Origin: Clarkia xantiana subsp. parviflora
Taxonomy: Eukaryota > Streptophyta > Magnoliopsida > Myrtales > Onagraceae
Assembly (NCBI GenBank): GCA_036873135.1
Contig: JAPTYO010000017.1
Span: 7,564,001 to 7,628,000 of the forward strand
DNA: 64,000 bases
Reading direction: 5' to 3'
Positions 1 through 11,569 of the stretch are shown here, piece by piece; within the stretch, counting starts at the first letter, position 1; the number at the start of each line of letters is the position of its first letter. A program made the translations under genes and the position numbers. The notes under the pieces were generated by a model, which was not told the DNA's origin, made no database searches, and saw only the letters and a program-made list of their open reading frames with translations.

Positions 1-19
1 GTATGCTTGCCGTATTTCA

Positions 20-180
20 TGGGTCGTAACGCGCAAGACTTTAGAGTGATGCTTAGCATTTATGGGTAGTGCATAAGTCATTAGAGTGACCCTTGGCATT
101 TATGAGTAGTAATGCAAAATGTCATTTTCCCGGCACTTGGCATTTATGAGAAGTAATGCACAAGACCCGCACTAATACGT
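20..180. repeat. Short irregular repeats around TTGGCATTTATGAG
   Basis: Three imperfect copies of a block containing GGCATTTATGRGWAGTRATGC lie about 60 bp apart. A related CAAGTGCC-rich stretch follows the 215-bp repeats of GagB near 35860-35940, which keeps the two families collinear. Confidence 0.5.
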
Positions 181-230
181 AAACATGTCGTCTCGACGAG
201 GCGAGATCTTAGTTTTTACCGTCTCTTAGT

Positions 231-720
231 CCATTCTAAGGCGACGTTGTCACAAGACGCTACTTGTTAGTTTGATGTGTTTTTCCATCTGTTAGTTGGG
301 AACACCCCGCGTAACGTTTTTGCAAAGATTTTTTTGGCTAACCCAATTACTTGCCTTGCGATGCTAGTACGCCTCCACTTTGTTAGTCAAAGGGGCGTGA
401 CATAGGTCGTGTAATACGTCTTGTAGTTTATACCGTCTTTTGGACCATTCCAAAGCGACGTTGTAGCAAGACACGACTTGCGCATTTTGGAAGTGTTTTA
501 TTTTCTTTACTTTGGGTACCCCCGACGTATCGTTGTTGCAAGGCGTTCTGCTAGCTAATCTAGTTACTTACCTTGCGATGCTACTACACCTCTACCGGGT
601 TATTCTAGTGGGCTGTACAAGATCGCATTACATGACTTGTAATTTTTCCCGTCTCTTTGGTCGTTCCAAGGCGATGTTTGTGGCAAGACACTACTTGCTT
701 AGTTGAAGTGCTTTGTTTCT
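231..720 (-). repeat. 215-bp tandem repeat, about 2.3 copies
   Basis: The anchor CCATTCTAAGGCGACG and its variants begin near 231, 445 and 661, so the period is about 214-216 bp. Each unit also contains a GACGTTGT..CAAGAC..ACTTG block and a CTTGCGATGCTA block. The same unit occurs on the other strand at 35290-35850 in GagB, at the corresponding place downstream of gag. The short proteins predicted here are frame readings of the repeat, not genes. Confidence 0.8.
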
Positions 721-884
721 GTTATTCGTTGACGGGCGAGATAACTTTTTACAAGACTCGACTGGTATGTTTGGTGAGTTTTTTGCTGCGTTGTGCGTGG
801 CGGCGATGGTAGGATATTCTCCTACCAGTGTAGAAAGGTCGTACGTAATAATGAATGTTACTTGTGGGTAGAAGTAGGTTCTCA

Positions 885-1155
885 TATGGTTGCCCTCATA
901 AAGATGATGCCGCACCATGTTTCATGGGGGTGAATCACGCCTAAGTGTTTAGTAATCTATATTGGGTGTCATTCCACAGTCAGATGTCATGGTGTTACCC
1001 TCGTAAAGAGGATGTCGTGCCATGTAAATATGTGGGGTTGCCCTCGTATAGAGGATGTCGCACCAAGTAGTAGATGATCGCCTCTTGGTTGTAAAATCCA
1101 AGGTATGGTTGTTGTAACCATGGGGTTGCCCCTGGGGATGTCGCCCCATGTTATT
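885..1155 (-). repeat. Irregular repeats of a GTTGCCCTCGTARAGAGGATGTCG block
   Basis: Four copies of a 30-base block start near 888, 993, 1036 and 1124 with uneven spacing. The reverse complement matches the conserved part of the 55-bp repeat at 34764-34983 in GagB. Order and spacing relative to the 215-bp array are the same in both elements. Confidence 0.65.
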
Positions 1156-1850
1156 TGTAAGTAATCCTTAGAAATAAATTTCTGGATGTACCTTTATAAA
1201 GTAGACATAATAGATGTCGTGCGCGAGAGCGTATTGAGTACTCGTTGTTGATGTCGAGTACTGCCATGTTAGTGGCATATAATAAAGGTCGTTTGTTGTG
1301 TTTAGCATAATAGCTTGTATTGTTGATGCATGTTTAATGCATTTAGTCCACTACTTGATGTTATTCCGGAGTAGGGAATGTAAGGAGGTAATCTACCTAC
1401 GAAAATACATTAACTTCATTAGTTTTCTTGTGGTATTTACAGTGCTGGATAGATGGGGTCAACTGATCACCCATTTGTAAACAGGCTACTGAAAGCATAA
1501 ACAACTTGAAAAAGTAAAGCTTAAAAGTAGAGAGATGCATAGGGCTGCATGTAAAGCAGTGTTGGTGAATAAAGCTGCTTGTGACGCAGTGTTGGGGGAT
1601 AAAGATGCTTGTGACGCAGTGTTGGGGGAAGTATGTGTTTGCCATCTCCCACATTGGTACTTTCATCCGGCAGTGTGGCTACATACCACACACTGTTTGA
1701 GTGCTCTGAAAGCAATCAATTCTTCGATCTCCATTCGTAGGGTGATGTAGTCGTTGGTGTTATGTCCCCAAGTGTTGTGGAACTTGCACTAGTGTGTGAC
1801 ATCTGTTCCGAGGAACGCATTCAGTGTCCAGCGCAGAGGGGGTAATTTGT
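1156..1850. other. Non-coding tail of GagA-1 with a 30-bp triplet repeat
   Basis: No coding signal is seen. Three 30-bp units (GCTGCTTGTGACGCAGTGTTGGGGG type) occupy 1544-1633. The short open frames through them are repeat products. From about 1770 the sequence becomes alignable with the left end of GagA-2 near 25760. Confidence 0.6.
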
Positions 1851-2845
1851 TTTGCAGGATGTCGATGAACAGCTCTTCAACCTCTGTGTTCAGAGGAGTA
1901 AATGCATACTCTGCATCTTTGAGCTTGTTCCTGCTTACACATTGAAAAAGTGTCTCCTCCTCGCCTGTGGGTGGTATGCTCTACCCGAGTTCTTGTTCAC
2001 AGCTTATTGCTCTCTCAAGCTTTTCCTTGAGGTCACTTATTGAGTAAGTTGTCCTCCATCCTTACATTATTCAGAGTAGGAGGAAGGATCGCGCATTTAC
2101 GTTCATAAAAAATGCGTTGATCACCTCTTCCCATGTTGCCTCCCTGAGGGCCGTGTTCAACGCAAAGCGCTTGAAGTAATCCCATGTTGATTCTCATACT
2201 CTTTGTTTGAAGTCCCAGACACTTTGCAGTGCGGGGACTAGCTTGTAGTTTTCCATATATCCGGGTGCGTAGAGTTGCTTGAATCTCTCTTCCTCGACTT
2301 GGCGAGTGTCTTGTGTCTCGACTATGCCCATCCTTATCATGGCGATGGAGAGTTGTTGCTCCTTAAAGCGTTTACGTAGCACTGGCGTGCAACGGTTTGA
2401 TCGCCCAGCATCTCTCCAACACTGTTCCTTGTTGGGAACTTCATCTTTTGATGCGCGGTGGATGGAAAAATCTCGAATGGGTTGATCATTGTTCTCCCGA
2501 GAATTCCATTATATGCCCCCAGGGTTTCAACCACTACAAAGTTAACATTGATGTCAAGTTTTGTCCATCCTGAGCCCAGTGTTACTGGAAGGGAGATTGT
2601 ACCCAGAGAGTATGTCGCAGCTCCTGCAAAGCTTATAAGTGGGAATTTTCATGGGCTTAAGTTTTCCTTTGTGCGACGAGCTTCTCTATCACCTTTATTG
2701 TTAGGAGATCCGCGGAGCTTCCGCCGTCAACGAGTATTCGCTTGACGTCGAAATCTGTTATGGGTATGGTAATGACGAGAGCGTCGTCGTGTGGGTATAC
2801 AATGTGTTTCATGTCTTCCTTAGAAAACATGATGACATTGTGTTC
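1851..2845 (-). pseudogene. GagA-1 aspartic protease and downstream segment, decayed
   Basis: Read on the minus strand from 2840, the frame gives KHIVYPHDDALVIT followed by RILVDGGSSADLL. This is the retroviral-type aspartic protease signature, in which DGGSS replaces DTGAS as in many plant gypsy elements. Further down, near 2534-2400, AYNGILGRTMINPFEIFPST matches the flap region conserved in plant Ty3/gypsy proteases (AYNAIIGRTTINPLRE in Tat-2). The segment 2382-1851 is shared with GagA-2 but I cannot name a domain in it. Several stops and frameshifts interrupt the reading. The expected reverse transcriptase (YVDD) does not follow, so the gene probably ends after protease in this family. Confidence 0.7.
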
Positions 2846-2959
2846 TTGCTAGCCCCTTGGTCGCTTACTGTACTTGGGATGTGTCTCTGCCTGTGAGGTG
2901 TAGACATTCCTTGCATGTGAGTCTTGGCCCCCGCCAGCTGGTCCTCCGTGTATGACGTT

Positions 2960-4159
2960 TATCTCACCGTGCATTTTTTTCTTTTCCTTTGCTATTCATG
3001 GAGGGTTCTCCTTGATGCTTTGTAGGTATGTTGTCACCTTGATCAACACATTGTTTCAACTCCCCACGCAGAATAACATTGTTGATGCGCATTCTTAGGC
3101 TGAAGTAGTTGTCAGTGTCGTGCCCATTAACTTCATGATTTTCACACCACTTTTCAGTTTCTTTTCCCAACGGGCCTGTTTTTCAATTGTTTGGCTCTCT
3201 CCAGAGATTAGTTTCCTTCATCTATTTTAAGATCACCGACAAAGGTGCATTCAGCGGAATGATGTTTGCGGCATTTACCTCCTTCGGACTCTGGAAGCCA
3301 TCTTGGATGGGTCACTTGGGTTGTGGTTGTCACTGCCTTTGCTACTGATTTCCTTGGGGATGCTTGGCTTGCCCAGCCTTGTTGCTATTGTCTTTGTTAT
3401 GCTCCGCGTTAAATTTTGACTTAGCTCTGGCTCTGAACCTTTCAAGGTCCACGAATTCTTTGACGCGCGAGGCTAACTCCTCCAGAGTTTCTGCCGGACG
3501 TTTCGACATTTTTTCTCCCAAAGAGAATCATAAGTGACCCAGGTTCCTTATAAATGATTTGATTATCTCGTCTTCAGACATGATTGTCTGGATGTCTGCA
3601 ATGTTTTGATTAAAGAGGATGTAATAATCCGCTAGAGATTCATCATACTGCTGCTTCACATTTTCTAGCACGCTTGAGTCCTTGAGCAACTTGCTTTCAC
3701 CCATGTACCTCTGGATGAACTTTCCTTTTATGTATGGCCAGGAGCCAACACTTTCCTTAGGAAGGGAGAAAAACCAAAACCAGTGTGCCGCTGAACCTGT
3801 CAAGGTTTGCGGGAACGTAACCGCCACATGATTTGGGTTTGTTGTTCTCCCTAGCAAAGAAGCCTTTGTTGCACGTGCTCGATATGATCACCCTTTCCGA
3901 GTACTTCTCAATTCTTATGTTGTTTAGGATTCTCGGAACCCGGTCATACAACATCTCCTTGGTAAATTGGTGACTTGCGCTATCAGTCAAGACATGCATT
4001 GGTCTGGCTTTTAACTGCTTCAGCTTTTACTCTATGAGAGCCTCCAAGGTCTTGGCAGTAAGTCCTGTGATGGAACGTTGTCGTTCCTCTCTGGCATCCC
4101 CCAAATGCTATTTGGGTTTCCGCTGTTTTCCTGCCCCCAACTTTGTTGGTAATAGGAAC
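2960..4159 (-). pseudogene. GagA-1 gag, C-terminal part
   Basis: The capsid-like region lies at 3999-3528 on the minus strand, with MHVLTDSASHQF, then HVAVTFPQTLTGSAAHWF, then FIQRYMGESKLLK and ESLADYYILFNQ. This order is typical of the plant retrotransposon gag family (Retrotrans_gag). A zinc-knuckle-like motif follows near 3150-3080 (CENHEVNGHDTDNYFSL), in which the last cysteine of the C-H-H-C pattern has become tyrosine. GagA-2 keeps that cysteine. Frameshifts near 3860 and 3520 break the frame. The segment ends at 4159, directly against the Tat-1 target-site duplication, and its N-terminal half lies beyond the insert at 23010-23605. Confidence 0.8.
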
Positions 4160-4164
4160 CCTCC

Positions 4165-4906
4165 TGTTGGATCACGGTTGGAACTCTGGTACGGTCGTGA
4201 CGGCGATCCGAACTCCTTCGCTCCACGTAATCCTGCAAGAGGGGATAGGCCTGGCGGTGACCCAGAATCCCTCTCCGATGCTTAAATGAGTATCTCGATA
4301 ATCTCAATAAACTGGCAAGCAAAAGTCTCAGTATGAAAACGTATCTTGATCTGAGGTAACTTCTCCCCTTTTATAGGCGAAGAGCTACCTCAGTTACCTA
4401 GTGAACCGCTGGGGTGGTTAGCCCACGTTTCGCTTATCTCGGTCACGATCCCACCTATCTCGACCATGATCTCGCCTATCTAGGCCACGCTCCGCGTATC
4501 TCGGCCACGATCCCGCCTATCTCGGCCATGATCTCGTCTATCTCGGCCACGCTCCGCGTATCTCGGCCTCAACCTCTGATAGCAAGTCCCGACCAATATC
4601 GGGGACTCCAGAGTTATCTCATTGTGTCACCGCTCGGGGCCCCTCGTCATCGTGACAGGGCCAACATTCTCAGAGATTCATCATCGGGGCCTACTTAAAG
4701 GCATATCATTGGGGCCTATTTAAAGGCATCTCATCGGGAGCGCCCAGCTCGCCTATCGGGACCGACTCTGTCGGGACCTTTCACCATCGGGACTCCCTCT
4801 GTCGGGACCCTTCGCATTGGTCTTCTTGACCTCTTTTAGGGCCCAGTGGGCCTATTCCCCGTTTACTCGCCGTTAAAGGGCCTAACAGCCATAGCGAAAC
4901 CCATCA
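4165..4906 (-). repeat. Tat-1 left LTR (3' LTR of the element)
   Basis: 742 bp, TG..CA ends, preceded by TSD CCTCC and followed by the reverse complement of the purine tract (TTTGCCCCCCAAGAC). It contains short repeats of TATCTCGGCCACGATCCCGCC type at 4430-4570, and CCTTTTATAGG near 4370, which reads as a TATA box on the minus strand. Confidence 0.97.
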
Positions 4907-5237
4907 TTTGCCCCCCAAGACATGAGGGACTTACAGTTCGTCGTGTCTTTCAACTCCCGACCTCCCGACGTCCACGTTTCCTCGATACCTCGAAGATAGT
5001 CACCAAATCCGAGAAGACTCCTCGGTTCCTCAGCCATTAAATGCAGCAGCTGACGAAGTGACGTCTTTGGCACCCGTGCCTGATTTTTCGCGCCTGCTTT
5101 TTTCTGAAAAAGAGATTTTCAGGCCGTTTCATCATTACGCCCCTTGCCCTTCTGTATGTTTCATCTCAATGGCTCAGATTAAAACGGTTCAACTTCGACG
5201 ACCAAGATTAGAACGTCCTTTCGACTGTCCCTTCTCC

Positions 5238-5244
5238 TATAAAA
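5238..5244 (+). promoter_or_regulatory. TATA box of the Tat-1 antisense gene
   Basis: TATAAAA lies on the plus strand about 155 bp before the expected start of the antisense gene. The same sequence sits about 153 bp before the start in Tat-2 (52891-52897), inside a conserved CTCCTATAAAACCC context. That supports a dedicated promoter separate from the LTR. Confidence 0.6.
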
Positions 5245-5392
5245 CCCTAACCATGGGCACTGTTTCTCTTTTACCGTTTCCGCGATTTCGAAAAGCTCTG
5301 CAACTCTGAGAACTCAAGCTCTTCCTTGGCTTTCTGCTCTCCGATCAACTTTCCGGCGACCTTTAAGATCATCCCTTCCAGTTCGAGTCATC

Positions 5393-8106
5393 ATATCTGG
5401 TAAGACCTCCTTCCCTGATGCTTGTATATCTTTTCCTTCATCTTCGATTAGTTCATTTGCAATTTTCCGAAAAACCCAATGTGCCTTTCCTTGCCATGGC
5501 TGATTTTCAGACAGCGGATCCAGTTCTAAGGGGAGGAAACCCTTCAATTTCGACTATGCACCCAACGACATTTCAAGCACTGCCTATGAGGCCGCTCTCC
5601 GGGAGGGCTGCATTACTTCTACCTGGGAGCCTCGCTTCCCTTATCCTTGGCCCCGCCTCCCGAGTAACCTTGAGGTTACCCGTCCCCAGAAAGGGGAGGT
5701 ATTTGTCTCCACGGGGCAAATATCGGCGGGGATTCGATTCCCCTTCGGTGGCAACCTGGTTGAGATGTGCCAACACTACAAGACGCATCCAACTACTTTC
5801 TCTCCCCATGCCATCCGCCTATGGAATGCCTTCCAGGTCCTCTGCTTCCGACAGAAGTGGGTTTACAGCCTCCAACTCTTCAGAACCTTCTACGGGATGA
5901 AGTGCAACGAGGCCGGGGTTTGTGCCTTCTATCCCCGGATGCCCAAGTGGAATAGGGCGCAACTTGCACTGTGCAGCTGGACCAGTGACACCTGGAAGTT
6001 TGTTAAGGGTCGGGGATTCCTGATCGACACGGGGTCTGACAACAGTGGGTGGAAGAGGAGCTACTTCTTCATCAAGAACTCTTCGATCCCATGGCCCCGA
6101 TGGGAGGTGGAAGCGGACTCTCCTCCCACTTATCACACTTACTCTGACGAAGACTTCCAAACCCTCCATCTTATCCAGCTTTACCGTTGGAGGGAGTCCT
6201 ATACTCCTCTCGATGCTAACTCTCTAACGGAGCGGGACCTGGTGAAGGCCGGGATCCATCTCCTCGACATAATCTCTGGGGTCAACTCTTCGACGGCCCC
6301 TCCAATATGGTTCCCTGAGTAATGTTTTTGATCCCTGTTTTCCATTGTTTGCAGCTAAGAAGGTATCCGTGCTGACCAATCTCATCCTTAAGCAGGGGGA
6401 GGAAGTCGGCAAAGAAGGCTGCTGCTCCGTCGGGATCACCCTCCGCGGAGAGGACTAAGCGGAGCCGCGTGGAGGTGGACAGACTCTTTGATGTCCAAAA
6501 TGCTGAAGAAGGTATACAGCTCCGCCTAGATATTAAATCATACAGGAAGCAAGTTCCTAAGGAGTTGGTCCCTTCGACCATGGAGGCCCGCATCGAAGAG
6601 ATTAACCGTGTCCTCCGAGGGGAAACTCCCCGCATCCTCAAGGCGGGCTACTACAACTACCACGGGAAAGACCAATACGTTTCTCGGCGCGTCGTTTGGT
6701 GTAAGGACCCTGATCAACTTCCTGACTATATTTCTGAAGCATCTCGTCCTCTAGGTACAGGTCACTCGGGAACTCAGTCGGGTGCTGGAGCTTCAGCAGG
6801 GGCACCACTTTCAGCAGGGGCGCCTCCTTCAGCAGGGGCACCACTTTTCGTGGCTGGAGAAACCCCGACCAGCGATCAATTTCGTCGGGTGGAGAATCTG
6901 GACTCCTCCGAGGAGACAGATGAGGGCGGCTCCCTGATTCATCGTCGGAGGACGGGGCAGTCCCCAGTGAAACCAACCTCCAAGGGGCTGCCCCCTTCAC
7001 CTTCTTCACAACAGCGACAACCGTCGCCCATTCACAACTTCACCTCCTCTCCGACTCAGGGCGAGTCGGAGGTGCGCCCCTCCACGACGCGAGTCGGTCC
7101 TTCCCCTTTCCCCTTGGACGGGAGCTTCTACAAAGTCTACGACCCCGAGCAGAAAGAGGCTCCCTGGACCCCGATCCAAACGCTGCAAGGGGTCCAGCTC
7201 CGACAGGGTGACGCATACCCAGAGCTGGCTCCGCATCTGCTAGCAGGCTCAATCCTGCCCTCTCTGAGGTTTCCGATTTCCTTGGATCGGGAAGGCATCC
7301 GCCGGGATGTTCAAGAAATGTCTATCCGTCTGATAGAGGTAAGACTCTTATTTTTCTCCTTTTCATCAATAAGGCAGGTTGTTCATATGATAACACTTCT
7401 CTTCTTTCCTTCGCAGGAGATGGCGGACATCAACCGCTGCTTCGGGTACATCTTCGCCTTCGAGGAGGCCCTGGAGCAGGAGCGGGGAAAGGGAGCTCCC
7501 GCGGTCATAGCCAAGCTTGAGGAGGATCTCGCGACCTCCAAGTCTTCGAGGGGAAAACTGGCCAAGGAGCAGGACATCCTCGACCGAAAGACTCGGGACC
7601 TCCAAAAGTAGGTTCGTGACTTCGAGGGGCTGCTGAAGCGGGAGCGGTAGGAGCGGCAAAAGGACGCAGAAGCTCGGGACAAACTTGTCCTTGAGAAGAA
7701 GGATCTGGAGGAGCAAATTGCTGAGGTTCCTTCGAAGCTGGTCGCGGCTGAGACCAAGGGCCGGGAAGATTATCGGGGGTCCGAGGACTTCCAAGCTTAT
7801 GCGGTGAAGTTCTGCAGCGCGGAGGTGGAGAACACCCTCTTCAACGCAGTCGAGGAACTCCATCTGGAGTATGGCGACGCCATCAACTTCGACAAGTCTC
7901 CGTCTCTCGCTCCCTTCGCGAAGAAGTACTTCGCCCTCTCAGAGGAGATTGATGAGGGGAACACTCCCGCGGGTGTTGAAGACATGGCGGAGCCTCCAAG
8001 TGCCAATGCCCCGATAATCGACACTCCAGCAGCTGAACCTGTGGAGCCTTCTGCCACAGATCTTGTGGACCCTGCTCCCGCTGACACCAACAAGGACCAA
8101 GCTTAA
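5393..8106 (+). pseudogene. Antisense gene (aORF) of Tat-1, four exons, broken
   Basis: By comparison with Tat-2, exon 1 is 5393-5399 (ATATCTG, the ATG changed to ATA), exon 2 is 5511-6318, exon 3 is 6363-7338 and exon 4 is 7417-8106. All introns show GT..AG. The product begins with a globular region containing SPHAIRLWNAFQVL, LFRTFYGMKCNEAGVCAF and SGWKRSYFFIKNSS, resembling the 'putative gypsy-type transposon' domain of plant proteins. A Ser/Pro-rich linker, a Glu/Lys coiled coil (7430-7800) and an acidic tail ending PSATDLVDPAPADTNKDQA follow. Besides the lost start there is a one-base loss near 6280, an indel near 6400 and stops near 7609 and 7648. It lies antisense to pol, as in Retand and Grande elements. 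Its function is unknown. Confidence 0.75.
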
Positions 8107-8216
8107 ATGCTTTTATCTTTATAGTCCTTGTAATTTTCCTCTCCTTGTAATCCTCGGGCCTTTGAGCCCTCTTTAATATCAAACTATCTTAGTTCCGATT
8201 TTCCGTTGCACTTCTC

Positions 8217-8636
8217 AAAGCGACTTAACTATGCCACTTAAGGCGAAACCTCGCCACTTAAGACGATTTAATACCGTGCACCACTTAAGGCGACTTAATC
8301 TCGTGCACCACTTAAGGCGACTTTTTCTCGTGCTCCACTTAAGGCGACTTTTCCTTGTGCACCACTTATGGCGACTTAATAACACTCAAAATAAATCTTC
8401 TAACCATGCATCACTTAAGACGACTTAACAACTTTCACCGCTTAAGGCGACTTAACAACACTTAGAATAAATCTAAGAATGATCTGATCGGAAGCAACCT
8501 CTTTATTTATTGATGGCACAAAATCTGCTTACATCGAATCAAACTATAAATAACTTACACCACTTAAGGCGATTTTACATCGGGCACCACTTAAGGCGAC
8601 TTTACATCGGGCACCACTTAAGGCGACTTTACATCG
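8217..8636 (+). repeat. Tandem repeats of CACCACTTAAGGCGACTT
   Basis: About a dozen imperfect copies of a 20-27 bp unit with core CCACTTAAGGCGA, which includes the palindrome CTTAAG. The array lies between the 3' ends of the convergent antisense gene and pol. It continues after the nested insertion at 18440-18465. Equivalent arrays hold the same place in Tat-2 (56085-56590) and Tat-3 (63880-64000). Confidence 0.85.
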
Positions 8637-8641
8637 GGCAC

Positions 8642-9666
8642 TGTTAGGTTATAAAGTCTAGGTCAACGGGTCGTCAATCTAGAATTTATCTCCCACTAAT
8701 GAAATGTCGGGTTCAGTGTTCCTAGGACTAGTCGTTCTGATCCATGCCCTTATACTCCCTTAGGGTAGTCGTTCTGATCCATGCCCTTATACTCCCTTGG
8801 GGTAGTCGTTCTGATATATGTCCTTCTCTTCTCTCCTTCTAACCTCCTTTCCTTCTCTCCTTCTGACCTCCTTTCCTTCTCTCCTTCTGACCTCCTTTCC
8901 TTCTCTCCTTCTGACCTCCTTTCCTTCTCTCCTTCTGACCTCCTGAGGCTTGTGCTCCTTACCCCTGGGGCTTGTCCTACTGCTCTATGCTCTTCTGCTT
9001 CCTTGGTTCTCTTCTCCTTGCCACCCTGCAGGAGGGGCAATACCAGGCACAGAGGGGGGGTGGTGCCTGATGAACCCTCTCCGATGCCTAAGTCAGTACG
9101 GTTTTAGAGAGATAAAGCTAGAGAGATGTCAGAGCAAAATAATCCAAATTGCCAAGATGATCAAATGAATTGTGAAGGTGGGGTATTTATAGGCAACGGT
9201 GTCATTAAGGTGACTTAATGACATCGTTAACCTTTAAACACAATTAATTAACCTTTAAGCGCATAATTAAGACCTTAGGATACGGAGAAGGTAGGCGGCG
9301 TGAACCGAGTGTGGGTGTCCGAAAATGGTGCCGGGGCCCTTGGGGGGAGGAGAAATCCGACCCCCAAGGGTAGGGGTTGGGTGAGGGCACCCAACCCCTC
9401 CTAGGGAGGATGGGGTTGGCCAACCCGATCTCCCCTAGGAGAGATCGGGTTGGCTGACCCGATCTCTCCTAGGGGAGGTCGGGTGTGGCCACCCAACCTC
9501 ACCTAGGTGAGTTTGCCTCGGCCGGACGAGCGCTCCGGCCTCGTCCGAGCCGTTGATGTGTTCGCGAAGTGTTCGGGTTTGAAGTTTCGATTTACAATCG
9601 TTAATGGGATGATAAAAATACAATGGTTCGGAAGTCAACGGGTTCAAATTGGGCGTATATCCATCA
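8642..9666 (-). repeat. GagC left LTR (3' LTR)
   Basis: 1025 bp, TG..CA. It contains five copies of a 24-bp CT-rich unit (8827-8946), against six in the right LTR. GGTATTTATAGG near 9183 reads as a TATA box on the minus strand. It is followed by CATGCCCCCGAGTC, the reverse complement of the purine tract. Confidence 0.95.
8827..8946. repeat. 24-bp minisatellite in the GagC left LTR, 5 copies
   Basis: Unit CTCCTTCTGACCTCCTTTCC plus TTCT. Because 24 is a multiple of three, both strands stay open and give artificial repeat proteins (SEGEKERR on the minus strand). These are not genes. Confidence 0.9.
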
Positions 9667-11020
9667 CATGCCCCCGAGTCAACCAATGGTCTAACCCTTG
9701 ATTGACTCTATTTTAGGATGGTATGACACGCGCAATTTGAAACCGGGGTTTTACCTTCTTGTCTGGATGCTTGCTTACCCATGGATGCGTGTCTCTGACT
9801 CTGCCCCCTGCCTTATGAGATAGAGGAGTTGTAAACGTTAGAGTAGCGCGGACGTGTGCCTAAGCACGCGTCCGTCTGAGGTGGGAGTAATAAATCTATC
9901 TTTGCTATAGGCATATACTTGAAAAAATACATACTCTTACAAGGATGCAATACGAATGCAACTAAGTAACTTACGCTTCAAATTCGTGCCGGGATTCTAT
10001 CTAAGTGAGGAAAAATTTCAATTTTGGTCCGAAATTTTTCTAAGTATGGGATACTAGAAAATATGCCTATAGGATGTTAACTAGGAGTGAACATGGACAT
10101 ATCATGAACATGAGGATGTGTACTAGCATACATGCAAGTAGGAACATAAGGATGGGAGTGAGTGGAGACATGCTGCGATTGTAGTCATGAATGTATGTAT
10201 GAATATATGGCGGCCATGTGCATGGACGTCTAAATGTTTGAACACACGGGAGTGTGTATGTGGGCATGCATATGAGTGCAAGCATGAACATGTATGTATG
10301 CATGGACGGGTTGTGAGTATAAGCATGAGTGATGACATTGATGTACCTGTAGATGTTAATCAAGAATATGAGCATAAGTGCAAAGGTGAGAGCATAGACC
10401 TCTCCTTTACTTGAGGGTGGGAACTCTGCCACTCAATGGGACACAACGTTCCGCCTCCCTCGTACTAGCGTGAGCATTGTCCATTAATCTCGACCTTCGG
10501 CATGTGTAACATTTTTCCTTCATTTGTTGGAGCGTGTGTATAGCTCTTGACCTTTACCCTGCAATTTGTTCCTCATAAAAGTGAGGGTGAAAAAGATTAC
10601 AAGCCTTCTTCTTACCGCCGCGAGCGAAGGGGTCTATTGACATGTGTTAAGGGTTGACCCTTCCTTCGGATGTGCTGGAGCGTTGCTCCATTTGGGGAAA
10701 CTAAAAGTTCGCCCTCTTCCCTTGGTGTTAAGGTTGCCCCCGTAGTAGGCGTATCTCGCCCCTCCATGAGTAAGGGTCGATCTTTGCGTTGGTTGCTCGT
10801 ATAGATGACTTACTTTTGGGAAGCTTTCTTCTTCAGACAGGGAGACCTTGAAGATCGTTTTCCAAGGTTGTTAGACCAAATCTGACTGTCCGTTGGATCG
10901 GATGAGAGGGAAGAACCCTCTAGTTCTGCTTATCAGGCCAAGAAATTTTCTAAGTCAGGGATGGCTGCCAATGCTTCCAGTATGTTCTTTTTCCCTTCTC
11001 TTTTCTTTGTGATATACTTA
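9667..11020. other. GagC non-coding interior next to the 3' LTR
   Basis: No gene is recognisable. It begins with the purine-tract complement CATGCCCCCGAGTC. Around 10070-10400 there is a low-complexity ATG-rich stretch (repeated CATG, TGTATG and GAACATG words) that leaves long but meaningless frames open on both strands. Confidence 0.6.
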
Positions 11021-11023
11021 TGA

Positions 11024-11566
11024 TTGTTCTCATGCTGCTTCCTTCTTGTTGTTAGAGCGTTCTTCCTTGGTTACCGAATTGTTCTTGTGGTGGGTGAGAG
11101 TTCAAGTCAATCTAAATTCAAGGCGCGGAAACCTGGCTCTGAGGTCGGGCCCTCGGCTGCCAAGGAGAAGGAAACCGCGAAAGGCTCTCCTTCAAGTGCC
11201 CCCTTGCTGACTCCCTCCCATGATAAGGAGGTAGTGGTTGAAGAGGCACCCTCTTTGCTTGACAAAAGGAAACAACCTGTGGCTGGCGATGAGGTGATCA
11301 TAGGTCTTGATGTCTCTTCTCTATCCCCTGCCCCCCAGCCGAGGGGCCGAGTCTCAAGTTTATTTCATCTTCATGTAGATTTGACGACTTTTGAAGGTGT
11401 TTTTGTCTTTCCTATGGGTTATGTCATTAACCCCTGCGTTGGAGATTTTTCTTTTGGTGATGGGTGTGATCATCACCTTTCACTGAGGTTCCTTTCTCTT
11501 GCCATGGCTCTGATTAAGATAGCGAATTCTTGCTTTGGAGTTTGGTGGAGACTGCTCTTGAGTTAG
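11024..11566 (+). other. Unassigned open frame in GagC, 180 codons
   Basis: An open frame on the strand opposite to gag. Its middle section (roughly residues 25-110) is rich in Ser, Glu, Lys and Pro (SSSQSKFKARKPGSE, EKETAKGSPSSAP), followed by a hydrophobic end. Its place downstream of the coding part and opposite in strand recalls the antisense gene of the Tat elements, but I see no sequence match to that gene. It may be a relic of a similar gene or a chance frame. No function can be assigned. Confidence 0.25.
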
Positions 11567-11569
11567 CCT

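Noticed and set aside
2964..3170. Separate zinc-finger gene
   Set aside because: It is the zinc-knuckle part of gag; the same order appears in GagA-2, Tat-1 and Tat-2.
4034..4698. Open frames across the Tat-1 left LTR
   Set aside because: They cross the LTR boundary and the TSD, and have no domain. They are chance frames in CG-rich repeats.
8750..9107. Pair of open frames with SEGEKERR / SFSPSDLL repeats (also 17499-17880)
   Set aside because: Both strands of a 24-bp CT-rich minisatellite within an LTR. There is no sign of a gene.
10067..10432. 121-codon hydrophobic protein on the minus strand
   Set aside because: Low-complexity ATG/CAT-word sequence in the non-coding body of GagC. Frames are open on both strands by composition.
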